Part shown: positions 54,804 to 64,000 of the stretch, in pieces
Position numbering within the stretch: position 1 is the stretch's first letter
How the letters are laid out: every line of letters starts with the position of its first letter
NCBI GenBank assembly: GCA_963579025.1
Contig: CAUZFZ010000019.1
Location: 26,594 to 90,593 of the forward strand
Length of the DNA: 64,000 bases
From: CAUZFZ01 sp963579025
Lineage (GTDB): Bacteria; Planctomycetota; Planctomycetia; Planctomycetales; Planctomycetaceae
Direction of reading: 5' to 3'
Notes under the pieces: model-generated
The model's input: the letters and a program-made list of their open reading frames with translations, nothing else
Told to the model about the DNA's origin: nothing
Database searches by the model: none
Translations under genes and position numbers: made by a program

Positions 54804-55370
54804 ATGAGTCGAGCCGACGACCTGGCGCTCGTGCGTGAGTACACGCAGAGCGAAAGTCTGATCCGTCACATGCTGGCCGTCGAAGCAGCCGTGCGGGCCT
54901 ACGCGAGAAAGTACGGTGAGGATGAAGAGAAGTGGGGCACGGTCGGTCTACTGCACGATTTCGATTACGAACGCTGGCCTGATCCGCCTGACCATCCGCT
55001 CAAAGGCTCGGAAATTCTCCGTGAACGAGGCTATCCGGAAGACGTCATCTACGCGATCAAATCACACGCCGACTATCTGGAAGACTGTCCGCGCGTGTCC
55101 GTCATGGACAAGACGCTGTATGCGTGCGACGAACTGTGCGGCTTCATTACAGCGTGTGCCCTGGTGCGACCGGGTCGGTTGGATGGTCTGAAAGTAAAGA
55201 GTGTGCGCAAGAAGATGAAGACCGCGTCGTTCGCTGCGGCCGTAAATCGCGACGACATCACCAACGGTGCGGAAGACCTGGGTGTCGACCTGGCGGAGCA
55301 CATCGATTTCTGCATTGCCGCAATGCAAATCATCGCTGCGGAACTGGACCTGGTGCCTGTGCCCCAGTAA
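54804..55370 (+). CDS. HD-domain hydrolase
   Basis: 188 residues. Metal-dependent phosphohydrolase of the HD superfamily: LIRHMLAVEAAVRAYARKYG, GTVGLLHDFDYERWPDPPDH (the HD pair), IYAIKSHADYLEDC and a later Asp in LYACDELCGFITACALVRPG. Such small HD proteins act on nucleotides or similar phosphates; a specific substrate is not recognisable. Follows DUF1501 by 14 bases. Confidence 0.9.
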   Translation: MSRADDLALVREYTQSESLIRHMLAVEAAVRAYARKYGEDEEKWGTVGLLHDFDYERWPDPPDHPLKGSEILRERGYPEDVIYAIKSHADYLEDCPRVSVMDKTLYACDELCGFITACALVRPGRLDGLKVKSVRKKMKTASFAAAVNRDDITNGAEDLGVDLAEHIDFCIAAMQIIAAELDLVPVPQ

Positions 55371-55629
55371 CGCGGCATGCGACGACACAAGCTGGCCCAT
55401 CAAACACTAGCATTCTGCGGAAATCCGCACGCTCGTTACGGTGCGAAAGTCAGGATCAACGCTTGAAGTCCTGAAAACCCGCTGGTAGCGTGGCACTCGC
55501 ACGAGTACGCGGATGAGCCTACCCGATTCGGGATGGTCTCAGCGTCAGCGTGCCAATCATGACATCTATAACCCCGATTCGTTTGGGGAACATTTTTGCC
55601 CATCTGGTTCTCACAGAGGGAGTCGAGTC

Positions 55630-56568
<939 letters not shown>

Positions 56569-56693
56569 ATCAGTTCTCGCTGCGTGAGTAAGCAGATTTC
56601 CATTTCGGATTGATTGTTCCTCAGCTTGTCATCCGTCCTGCAGCAGATCGTCTCCTGCAGGTCGGTTCAGGCTAGATTCTACTGGACGCCCAA

Positions 56694-57131
56694 ATGCGAC
56701 TAACCAGCGTCTTATGCCTGTTGGTGTTGTGCGGATGCGGCAGCGATGCCGCGGGGCCGGAGATGGCCGATGTCTCCGGAATGATCACACTTGAGGGGAA
56801 GCCGTTATCCGGCGCGGAAATCCATTTCGTGTCGAGTGGGTTTGAAGGATATGGCAGAACGAACGATGAAGGACGTTACTCGCTTGACCGGGGAGCCCCA
56901 GTGGGTGAATGCAAAGTCTACATCACGAAAGCACCCGAAGGTGACCCTTCAGGTGGCGTCGACACCAGTATTGAGGGCATGGACGACGAACAGATGAGAG
57001 CCATGGCCCAAGGTACGCAAGACCCGAATGCGAAGCCGCTGGTACCGCCCGAGTTCAGTGACCCCGAGAACACGAATCTGAGTTTCAACGTGCCCGCTGG
57101 TGGAAGCGACAAAGCCGACTTCGAACTCTAG
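56694..57131 (+). CDS. Small lipoprotein with carboxypeptidase-like regulatory fold
   Basis: 145 residues. Lipobox LCGC (Cys15) and a beta-sandwich start (MADVSGMITLEGKPLSGAEI, HFVSSGFEGYGRTNDEGRYS), typical of planctomycete proteins encoded next to DUF1559 genes. The Asp/Glu-rich middle (SIEGMDDEQMRAMAQ) is variable. Probably anchored to the inner or outer membrane; no catalytic site. It lies 125 bases after DUF1559. Confidence 0.85.
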   Translation: MRLTSVLCLLVLCGCGSDAAGPEMADVSGMITLEGKPLSGAEIHFVSSGFEGYGRTNDEGRYSLDRGAPVGECKVYITKAPEGDPSGGVDTSIEGMDDEQMRAMAQGTQDPNAKPLVPPEFSDPENTNLSFNVPAGGSDKADFEL

Positions 57132-57200
57132 GACTCGGGCTATGCGAATTCAGGGATTGGAAAGAGTCAAAAAAGTTTGCTCAGCAAGCGAGCTTTGACG

Positions 57201-59078
57201 ATGGGCCGCAGCCGACAGTTCCAGGCGTGCCTTGTGGCAAGTTGCTGCGTTGGGGCGTTGGGAATCTGGCTGAGTACCAGGCACACCGAGACGCCAGAGC
57301 CTGACAGTCCGCTCACACCCACGTTCACGGAACCGGCGACGACGCTTCGGTCGCCGTATCGAAATACATCGGTTGCTGAGTTCGTCGGTAGTAGTCAATG
57401 CGATGGCTGTCACTCAACTCAGACGCGGGCATTTCAATCCACGGCACATCACCATTCCCTGGAGAAAGTGCGTCTCGAAGAGGAACCACCCGACGCCACA
57501 TTTTCCCATGGAAAATCCGGACGCAGCTACAGCGTCTACCGCAGGAACGCTGATCTGTGGCACCGGGAATTCATCAGCGGCGGTGAGTCGGATGACATCA
57601 TACTGGGCGACCACCCCATGGCCTGGCGCATCGGCTCGGGGCATCACAGTCGCAGCTATCTGGTCGACATCGACGGCTACTTTTTCGAGTCACCAGTGAC
57701 GTGGTACGCATCGAAGGAATTCTGGGCCGTTTCGCCCGGATACGACCTTCCCGAACACGAAGGCTTCAACCGTGCGACACACGAAGGCTGCGTCCATTGT
57801 CATGCTGGTCGCGTGGAATTGATCGGCGAGAGCACTCACCGGCTCCGCCTGATTGAACCTTCGATCGGTTGCGAAAGCTGCCACGGCTCGGGTTCGCTCC
57901 ATGTCACGGAGCGAACCAGTGGGGTGCCAGTACCGGGGAATTTCGATGCCACGATCGTGCATCCGGGAAAACTGTCGCGTGCCCTCAATGAATCGATCTG
58001 CGCTCGCTGTCACCTGCGTGGCGCGGGTTGGTCAAATGTTCGAGGTCGAACTCGCTATGACTTTCGGCCCGGCCTGCATTGGACGGACTTCCAGGTCGAC
58101 TTTATTCCGCGGGACTCGTCGGGCACGATGAGAGTCGTTGGCCACTTCGATCAGATGCGTGCCAGCAGGTGCTACACCGAATCGGAATCACTGACCTGCA
58201 CGACATGCCACAACCCACACGAGTCGCCAGGTTCTGACCAGAAAGTCCAGTACTACCGCGGCAAGTGCCAGCAGTGCCACGCATCGGCCGATCACGCCTG
58301 TCGGCTGCCGGAATCGGCTCGTCTGCAGCAGAGTCCGGGTAACGATTGCGTGACGTGTCACATGCCCAGGTCTGGCACCGACATTCCACATTTCTCATTC
58401 ACACACCACCGGATCGGACTCCAGCACCGCACGGAATTCGACGAGGATGACAAAGTCGCGGCGGCGGAACTCATCCCGGTTGGCAACATCTCTCGGTTGT
58501 CGGCGCTCGATCTGGAGCGGTGTCTGGGACTGGCCTGGGTGAAGTACGGAGACAGCCTCTCGTCGTCAGGTCGATCTGCGGCCTTTGGTGAAGCACTGGC
58601 CAGTCTGCACCGCGTCTACAATGCCGGCATGCGCGACGCATCCGTGTTGGGTGGTCTGGCGTATCTCCACTGGATGCGACGGGATCCAATCTGTGTCCTT
58701 TTTGCTCAGCAGGCATTGAATGCTGCCGACTGCGAGCCGGAGACGCGTTCGAATTCGCTGATCGTTGTCGGGGACATGCAGTTGCAACTTGGCAACATCC
58801 GTGAGGCGAAGGCTGCTTTCGAGGAGCTGACCAGGCTACGTCTGCGGTATACCGACTGGCAGATGCTCGGTGTGTGCCGTGCCCGCGAGTCAGATCGGGC
58901 CGGTGCCATCAGCGCCTTTCAGAAAGCTCTGCAATATCGGCCGGAGGCGATCGACATTCGTATGATGCTCGTCCACGAACTTAAGAACGATGGCCAATCG
59001 GAGCTGGCCGCCACGCACCGTGAAACGGCGGCGCGACTGCAGCAACTGAGGCGTCATCCCCCACAGTCGCAAGAATGA
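57201..59078 (+). CDS. Heptaheme cytochrome c with TPR domain
   Basis: 625 residues from the ATG at 57201; an upstream TTG is in frame. A membrane anchor or signal (ACLVASCCVGALGIWLS), then seven CxxCH heme sites: CDGCH, CVHCH, CESCH, CARCH, CTTCH, CQQCH and CVTCH. The C-terminal third (about 440-625) has TPR-like repeats (LGGLAYLHWMRRDPICVLFA; AGAISAFQKALQYRPEAID). It should sit in the periplasm and carry electrons or act as a multiheme reductase. Followed by UnbV and TPR genes in the same direction. Confidence 0.92.
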   Translation: MGRSRQFQACLVASCCVGALGIWLSTRHTETPEPDSPLTPTFTEPATTLRSPYRNTSVAEFVGSSQCDGCHSTQTRAFQSTAHHHSLEKVRLEEEPPDATFSHGKSGRSYSVYRRNADLWHREFISGGESDDIILGDHPMAWRIGSGHHSRSYLVDIDGYFFESPVTWYASKEFWAVSPGYDLPEHEGFNRATHEGCVHCHAGRVELIGESTHRLRLIEPSIGCESCHGSGSLHVTERTSGVPVPGNFDATIVHPGKLSRALNESICARCHLRGAGWSNVRGRTRYDFRPGLHWTDFQVDFIPRDSSGTMRVVGHFDQMRASRCYTESESLTCTTCHNPHESPGSDQKVQYYRGKCQQCHASADHACRLPESARLQQSPGNDCVTCHMPRSGTDIPHFSFTHHRIGLQHRTEFDEDDKVAAAELIPVGNISRLSALDLERCLGLAWVKYGDSLSSSGRSAAFGEALASLHRVYNAGMRDASVLGGLAYLHWMRRDPICVLFAQQALNAADCEPETRSNSLIVVGDMQLQLGNIREAKAAFEELTRLRLRYTDWQMLGVCRARESDRAGAISAFQKALQYRPEAIDIRMMLVHELKNDGQSELAATHRETAARLQQLRRHPPQSQE

Positions 59079-59154
59079 ATTGAAGCAGGTTAGCAATCAT
59101 GTACGACCGATTCGTCACACAAGCTCAGCGATCACCGTTCGAGTCATCGAGTTC

Positions 59155-60870
59155 ATGAGAATCGCCGCTCTGACTTTCACACTCGTCGTCAATTGTGTTT
59201 GCGGATGCGGGAAACATCCTGGCGACACATCGCCCGAATTGCTTTCTCCCGCCGGTGCGCTCACCAAAGACACTGACGAACTTGCCAACGACGTCCGGCA
59301 GAATGACTGGTTCGAGGACGTCACGGAGAAGTCCGGTATCAACTTCCAATACCGCAATGGACGTGAGGGCGCTTGCCATTTCATCCTCGAAAGCCTGGGC
59401 GGCGGCGTGGCGATGGTCGACTACGACCGCGACGGCGATCTCGATCTGTTCTTCACTGGTGGAGGCGTGATCGGCGGTTCGCCACCCGCGGTGACTGGTC
59501 TGCCATCGGGTCTGTTCCGAAATGATGGGAACTTGAGATTCGTGGATGTCAGTGAGGAAGCCGGCTTTCAACATGCGGGCGACTACTCACACGGAGTTTC
59601 CGTCGTTGACTTCGATCAGGACGGATTCCCGGACCTGTTCGTGTGCTGTTACGGTCAGAGCCGGCTCTATCGCAACACGCGCGACGAGCGATTCCAGGAC
59701 GTGACCGGACAGGCCGGCCTGTCCGCGCGAGGCTGGAACACGGCTGCCGCGTGGGGCGACATCGACGCAGACGGCTGGCCAGACCTGTACGTCGCGCGCT
59801 ATCTGGACTGGTCACCTGAGAAAGACCGCCCTTGCCTGAAAAACGGAATTCGAGATCTGTGCGGCCCGCGGAGCTACGGTGGCGTCATCGATTGTCTGTA
59901 TCGCAATCAAGGGAATGGGACGTTCGAAGACATTTCCCAGCAGGCAGGTCTGATCCCTGGCAACGGACTCGGAGTCGTCGCAGCGGACTTGAATAACGAC
60001 GGCCGGATCGATTTCTACACGGCAAATGACGAATCGAATAATCATCTGTACCTGGGCAATCCAGAGTTACCTCTGACCGAGGCCGCGCTGATTTCAGGTG
60101 TTGCCACGAACGAATACGGCATGCCCGACGGCAGCATGGGTGTCGACGTCGGGGATGTGAACGGCGACGGAAACCCGGACCTGTGGACGACGAACTTTGA
60201 GCGAGAGGACAACGGCTTGTACTGCAGCGATGGCAACGGGCTGTTTCGGTCCGCGACACTGACGTCCGGACTGGCCGGGCATTCGCGGCTTCAGGTTGGT
60301 TTCGGCACAGCACTGGCCGACTTCGACGGAGACGGGTGGCTCGACATCTTTGTTACCAACGGCCACGTGTTCTATCACGGCCGCGAGTCTGCCTATCGTC
60401 AGCAGGCTCAGCTATTTCGGAACGACGCCGGACGATTCGAAAACGTGTCGGCGGCGGGAGGAACGTATTTTCGTTCGGACCATGTTGGGCGAGGAGCCGC
60501 GATCGGCGATCTGGACAACGATGGGGCTCTCGATCTTGTCGTCGTCCATCAGAATGAGTCGGTGAGCATCCTGCGCAATCGCACTCCACCGAAGCACTTC
60601 GTTCGTGTTCGACTCCAGGGAACTCAAAGTGACCGGGACGCCATTGGCGCAGTCGCGTCGATACGTTCGAGTGGCCGAACACTAATGCGCTGGGTGCGCA
60701 GCGGTGCGGGATACTTCTCCCACTCCGACCAGCGAATCCTGTTCGCGGTTGACGACGATGCTCCCGTCGACGTGACAGTCGACTGGCTTGGCCGTGGGCG
60801 CGAAGTATTCGGCAACCTGAAAGTCGGCGAAACTCACGAACTGGTTGAAGGCAGAGGCAAATCTGAGTGA
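59155..60870 (+). CDS. CRTAC1/ASPIC-UnbV family lipoprotein with seven FG-GAP/VCBS repeats
   Basis: 571 residues from the ATG at 59155. Lipobox-like VCGC (Cys18). Calcium-binding repeats of the form DxDxDGxxDL occur seven times (DYDRDGDLDLFF, DFDQDGFPDLFV, DIDADGWPDLYV, DLNNDGRIDFYT, DVNGDGNPDLWT, DFDGDGWLDIFV, DLDNDGALDLVV), forming a beta-propeller, then an UnbV domain (SIRSSGRTLMRWVRSGAGYF). Family members are adhesion-like. GTGA overlap with the next gene. Confidence 0.93.
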   Translation: MRIAALTFTLVVNCVCGCGKHPGDTSPELLSPAGALTKDTDELANDVRQNDWFEDVTEKSGINFQYRNGREGACHFILESLGGGVAMVDYDRDGDLDLFFTGGGVIGGSPPAVTGLPSGLFRNDGNLRFVDVSEEAGFQHAGDYSHGVSVVDFDQDGFPDLFVCCYGQSRLYRNTRDERFQDVTGQAGLSARGWNTAAAWGDIDADGWPDLYVARYLDWSPEKDRPCLKNGIRDLCGPRSYGGVIDCLYRNQGNGTFEDISQQAGLIPGNGLGVVAADLNNDGRIDFYTANDESNNHLYLGNPELPLTEAALISGVATNEYGMPDGSMGVDVGDVNGDGNPDLWTTNFEREDNGLYCSDGNGLFRSATLTSGLAGHSRLQVGFGTALADFDGDGWLDIFVTNGHVFYHGRESAYRQQAQLFRNDAGRFENVSAAGGTYFRSDHVGRGAAIGDLDNDGALDLVVVHQNESVSILRNRTPPKHFVRVRLQGTQSDRDAIGAVASIRSSGRTLMRWVRSGAGYFSHSDQRILFAVDDDAPVDVTVDWLGRGREVFGNLKVGETHELVEGRGKSE

Positions 60871-61682
60871 CCGCGACAGACTCATCAAATCCGAAAACCA
60901 CGAACGCGCGATTGAGAGTTTTGTGGACTCTGGTTGGTGTCCTGGTAATTGGTGCTATCGCGACAGTCTATGAGTGGACGTCGCGAAGTCGAACGGCAGC
61001 GCAGGTCGTCGAATTGGAATCGCTCGTGGCGTTGCATCGGGAACGTCACGACGGCCCGGCAGCGATTGAGGCGATCAACGAATTACTAATACTCAGACCG
61101 AAGGCATCACGCTGGTGGTACCAGCTCGCCGTCGAGTACGAGCGCGCGGATCAGCAGACGTCCGCGACAACGGCATATCGCCGGGCATTGCAGCACGGCC
61201 TTCCGACGACTGCGGCCGAAGACGCGCGACTTCGCCTGGTCGAGCTGTTTATTCTCATGGGTGACGCAGCGGCAGCCAGAAGTGAACTGGAAAAACCGGG
61301 TCCAATGTTTCGGCAGACGGCTCGACTGAATGTCCAATTGGCTCGACTGCTGCGCATGGAAGGCAAACCTGCAGAGGCATTGCCGATGCTGGAAGCTGCG
61401 CTGGTCGAACTGGGGCCGATGCCACAGGCCATTGGACTGCGGGGCATGCTGCATCTTGATCTTGGCCAGTATGAATTAGCTGCAGCCGACCTTGAATTCC
61501 TGTCGCAGGCTCAGCCGAACGACGAGGTCGCTCATTTCAAACTGGCCGAAGCGTATCGGCACCTGGGCCAACCGGACCGCGCTCGTCTGCATCGGGAACA
61601 GTACGTGCGACTTCACGAGCAGAACTACGGCAGCGACGCGTCTTCACAACCACTGGACGCGACGTCTGCTCAGGCTCAGTAA
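60867..61682 (+). CDS. Membrane-anchored TPR protein
   Basis: 271 residues from the GTG at 60867. One N-terminal helix (LWTLVGVLVIGAIATVYEW) then tandem TPR helices (LVALHRERHDGPAAIEAINE; WWYQLAVEYERADQQTSATT; LARLLRMEGKPAEALPMLEA; FKLAEAYRHLGQPDRARLHR). Overlaps the UnbV stop by four bases. Probably a scaffold on the periplasmic face for the cytochrome or UnbV protein. Confidence 0.88.
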   Translation: MTATDSSNPKTTNARLRVLWTLVGVLVIGAIATVYEWTSRSRTAAQVVELESLVALHRERHDGPAAIEAINELLILRPKASRWWYQLAVEYERADQQTSATTAYRRALQHGLPTTAAEDARLRLVELFILMGDAAAARSELEKPGPMFRQTARLNVQLARLLRMEGKPAEALPMLEAALVELGPMPQAIGLRGMLHLDLGQYELAAADLEFLSQAQPNDEVAHFKLAEAYRHLGQPDRARLHREQYVRLHEQNYGSDASSQPLDATSAQAQ

Positions 61683-61701
61683 GGACGCAGTGCAAAGCGC
61701 G

Positions 61702-62520
61702 TTATGCCGTCCCGGCAGATGGGTCGTATGGCGGTGAACCCATGATGTGGAATCCCGCGTCGACGTGCAGGTTCTCGCCCGTGACACCACTGGCCAGGTC
61801 ACTTAGTAGAAACATTCCGGCCTTGCCGACTTCTTCGCGGTCGATGTTGCGTCGCAGTGGTGCCATCGTGCTGTAGAGCTTGTCCATCAGGCTGTGGTCG
61901 CTGACAGCGCTGGCGGCCAGTGTCTTGACGGGGCCGGCACTCAACCCGTTGACGCGTATCTGCTTCTCCGCACCCATCTCGCTGGCCAGGTACTTGATGC
62001 TGGCTTCCAGTGCCGCCTTACACACACCCATGATGTTGTAACCTGGAATGACGCGCTCGCCGCCGAGGTAAGTCATCGCCAGTATGTTGCCGCCTGGCTT
62101 CAGAATGTCCTTTGCCCGGTTGGCCAGCGCGATGAGGCTGTAGCACGAGATATCCATCGACAGTTTGAAACCGTCGCGACTGCAGTTGTAAACAGGCCCT
62201 TTAATGTCATCCATCGGGGCGTAGGCGATCGAGTGGATCACGAAGTCGATTTCCCCAAACGTCTCTTTGGCGGCGGCAAACGCGGCATCGACATCGCCTT
62301 CTGTGCTGACGTCGCAGGGCATGATGATTTTCGCACCAATCGGTTCGACCAGCTTGCGCAGACGTCGTTCCATCTTCGGTCGCGCGGGATCGCTGTCGGG
62401 AAGATGCGTGTAGCCCATCTCCGCGCCTTCTGCGTGCAGCTTCTGTGTGATCGCCCAGGCGATTGATTTGTCGTTGGCGATCCCGAAGACCATGCCCTTC
62501 TTTCCGCTGAACAACCCCAT
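61702..62520 (-). CDS. fabI: Enoyl-ACP reductase (FabI)
   Basis: 272-residue NAD(P)H enoyl-ACP reductase, the last step of the fatty-acid elongation cycle. Starts MGLFSGKKGMVFGIANDKSI; SIAYAP, the MTYLGGERVIPGYN region and the Tyr-x6-Lys pair in YNIMGVCKAALE are present. Ends HVDAGFHIMG, as usual. An upstream extension to 62574 is not conserved and would run into the palindromic repeat. Confidence 0.95.
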   Translation of the reverse strand: MGLFSGKKGMVFGIANDKSIAWAITQKLHAEGAEMGYTHLPDSDPARPKMERRLRKLVEPIGAKIIMPCDVSTEGDVDAAFAAAKETFGEIDFVIHSIAYAPMDDIKGPVYNCSRDGFKLSMDISCYSLIALANRAKDILKPGGNILAMTYLGGERVIPGYNIMGVCKAALEASIKYLASEMGAEKQIRVNGLSAGPVKTLAASAVSDHSLMDKLYSTMAPLRRNIDREEVGKAGMFLLSDLASGVTGENLHVDAGFHIMGSPPYDPSAGTA

Positions 62521-62533
62521 CAGTTTCTTCCTC

Positions 62534-62623
62534 ACGTTTGTAGTAGCCGGATTTATCCGGCTGTTGGTGAACATCGTGTGCCAATTCGCAATCGAACCGC
62601 ATAAATGCGGTTACTACGAACGT
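62534..62623. repeat. Twin-hairpin inverted repeat upstream of fabI
   Basis: Outer arms 62534-62562 and 62595-62623 match at 24 of 29 positions. Each arm is itself a hairpin: GCCGGATTTATCCGGC in one and AACCGCATAAATGCGGTT in the other, with compensating changes, so each folds alone. It occupies most of the gap between fabI and the next gene. Confidence 0.85.
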
Positions 62624-62636
62624 GCTCAATACAGTC

Positions 62637-63116
62637 TTACACCCGCAGCTCGACTGGTTCGTACTGATCGGTCAGACGCTGCAGAGCGTCCGACGGATTC
62701 ATGTTGAACAGAGCCCGTCCGCCGGTGCCCCAGCATCCGTTGGTGAAGTGGAACAGTGCCGCGGCGTCACGCAACAGTCCAACGGCCTCGACGTCTTCCA
62801 TGTCTCCACCTTCGACGGCTTCGAAGGTGATGTAGACCGAGACAAAGGCGGTCAGCATGCCGGACTCGACATCGCGGCCAAAGGTCACGCCGCTTTGCCA
62901 GTCACAGTCGAGCCATCGCAGATCGCGGGGCCGACCCTGCACGCGGGCCATGTCGAAGAACTTTGCTTCCAGCTGCTCACGCTGCAAGCGGAACAGGTCG
63001 ATCGCCCGCTCGGCCTGACGGCGTTGCAGATTGCGGAGCAAAGGACGACCGGCCAGCAGAATGACGGGCACGGCGACGACTAGTGCTGCGAGGCAGATGA
63101 GGATGGGTTGCATCAT
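62637..63116 (-). CDS. Hypothetical protein with N-terminal membrane helix
   Basis: 159 residues from the ATG at 63116, chosen because it begins the hydrophobic segment (ILICLAALVVAVPVILLAGR). The rest (QRRQAERAIDLFRLQREQLE, KFFDMARVQGRPRDLRWLDC, SVYITFEAVEGGDMEDVEAV, CWGTGGRALFNMNPSDALQR) looks like a folded cytosolic or periplasmic domain. It lies 16 bases after hpt. I do not know the family. Confidence 0.75.
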   Translation of the reverse strand: MMQPILICLAALVVAVPVILLAGRPLLRNLQRRQAERAIDLFRLQREQLEAKFFDMARVQGRPRDLRWLDCDWQSGVTFGRDVESGMLTAFVSVYITFEAVEGGDMEDVEAVGLLRDAAALFHFTNGCWGTGGRALFNMNPSDALQRLTDQYEPVELRV

Positions 63117-63132
63117 GGCAGGTCTCGTAATT

Positions 63133-63651
63133 TCAGAGGTCGGATTCGTCGAGGGCCGCGATAAACGGCAGGTGGCGGTAATCGTCGTTGTAGTCGAGTC
63201 CGTATCCAACAACAAAGACGTCAGGAATCTGAAAACAGTGATGGTCGGGAGCGATATCCACTTCACTCCGACCTTCCTTTACGAGCAGCACGGCCGTGTG
63301 AACACTCCGAGCTCCCGCAGACTGCAAAGACGATACAAGCCGCTTCAGCGTTTGTCCTGTGTCGAAGATGTCATCCACAATCAGCACGTCCCTGTCGCGG
63401 ACATCCGTCAGCAGAGTCGTGTCAACCCGCAGGTCTCCCCGCTCGGTTGTCGGTCCGCGATAGCTCGACGCATGCACCACACCAATCCGGTGCGGAACGC
63501 TGATGGCTCTCACCAGGTCCGCCAGAAACAACATACATCCGGTCAGAACGCCCACCACGGTCAGCGGCCGGCCCTCGTACTGGCTCGTGAGTTCTGCACC
63601 AAGGTCGTGAACCCGCCGCTGGATGATGTCCGGTTCGATCAGATTTCGCAT
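63133..63651 (-). CDS. hpt: Hypoxanthine phosphoribosyltransferase
   Basis: 172 residues from the ATG at 63651 (MRNLIEPDIIQ). Salvages hypoxanthine/guanine to IMP/GMP with PRPP. PRPP loop VLIVDDIFDTGQTLKRLVSS; LTVVGVLTGCMLFLADLVRA and ASSYRGPTTERGDLRVD are the other conserved pieces; VVGYGLDYNDDYRHLPFIA near the end. An extension to 63708 is possible but not conserved. The next gene (159 aa) is in the same unit. Confidence 0.94.
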   Translation of the reverse strand: MRNLIEPDIIQRRVHDLGAELTSQYEGRPLTVVGVLTGCMLFLADLVRAISVPHRIGVVHASSYRGPTTERGDLRVDTTLLTDVRDRDVLIVDDIFDTGQTLKRLVSSLQSAGARSVHTAVLLVKEGRSEVDIAPDHHCFQIPDVFVVGYGLDYNDDYRHLPFIAALDESDL

Positions 63652-63929
63652 GTGGTTGTCTGGTCCCGGCGCGAGCCATGTGTGAGGGAAACCAGAATAC
63701 CGAGACATCTTCCCGGAAACACCTCAACGGCCCGGCTTGTCACCTTTACGCTGGAAGGCACGCATGGGAGCAGGTCGAATTGGGGTGCCAGCGGCACTGA
63801 GCAGCGACTTCTCCACAGAGTCACCGCAGATTGCCGGACCGGACTCCGACGAGCGGGCATTTCGCACACGCGGCGAAACGAGTTACGATTTACCGGTCTA
63901 GTCCAGTGCTTTGTCAACGTTGAATATTG

Positions 63930-64000
<71 letters not shown>

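Overview
The window looks like a chromosome segment of a planctomycete (order Planctomycetales, GC-rich, double-membraned). The evidence is the combination of two DUF1501 proteins, a DUF1559 prepilin-like protein, a sulfatase and a sulfatase-like protein, an ECF sigma factor overlapping a Ser/Thr kinase gene, a CRTAC1/UnbV-type protein, the futalosine menaquinone gene mqnE, and lpxD/lpxI/fabZ genes for a lipid-A-type outer membrane. This is inferred from gene content; no 16S rRNA is present. I saw no tRNA, rRNA, CRISPR array or prophage.

Layout. 1-2279: a sigma factor and a truncated kinase, reading out of the window. 2718-8227: a membrane-anchored coiled-coil protein, a rhomboid protease, and a tadA/tadB/tadC pilus-motor run. 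8224-14420: a complete Na+-NQR operon nqrABCDEF on the minus strand, with a palindromic repeat between nqrE and nqrF. 14715-18579: a sulfatase-like protein without the usual nucleophile, murJ, a large palindrome, and ruvA. 19079-25605: a second ECF sigma factor, a secreted PQQ-type beta-propeller, a POT-like transporter, a DUF4349 lipoprotein, and a GNAT/Hsp20 pair. 25633-32301: acyl-CoA dehydrogenase, LamG protein, MFS transporter, HpcH/HpaI aldolase and SDR. 32425-33353: an Xre/RES toxin-antitoxin pair. 33386-41998: asnB carrying an in-frame repeat-derived peptide, a thioredoxin-fold protein without cysteines bracketed by two copies of one palindromic element, a secreted hypothetical, mqnE, a sulfatase and a membrane protein. 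42209-46228: DUF1501, a RAYT transposase bracketed by its REP hairpins, lpxI and lpxD. 46552-52693: aroH, a 1159-residue protein that I believe is a pyrophosphate-dependent PEP carboxykinase, fabZ, and sat with a terminator. 52813-55370: hicAB, DUF1501 and an HD hydrolase. 55630-61682: a co-directional exported set (DUF1559 protein, lipoprotein, heptaheme cytochrome c with TPRs, UnbV lipoprotein, TPR anchor). 61702-64000: fabI, a hypothetical, hpt, and repeats.

The coherent themes are Na+ bioenergetics (NQR plus futalosine-pathway menaquinone), envelope building (lpxD, lpxI, fabZ, fabI, murJ), and an exported electron-transfer or adhesion set. At least nine different palindromic repeat families occur in 64 kb, yet only one has a transposase beside it. 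The items most worth following up are the 1159-aa protein, the REP-RAYT unit, the duplicated palindromic element whose copies differ by exactly two 10-bp units, the repeat-encoded peptide inside AsnB, and the multiheme cytochrome/UnbV/TPR cluster.
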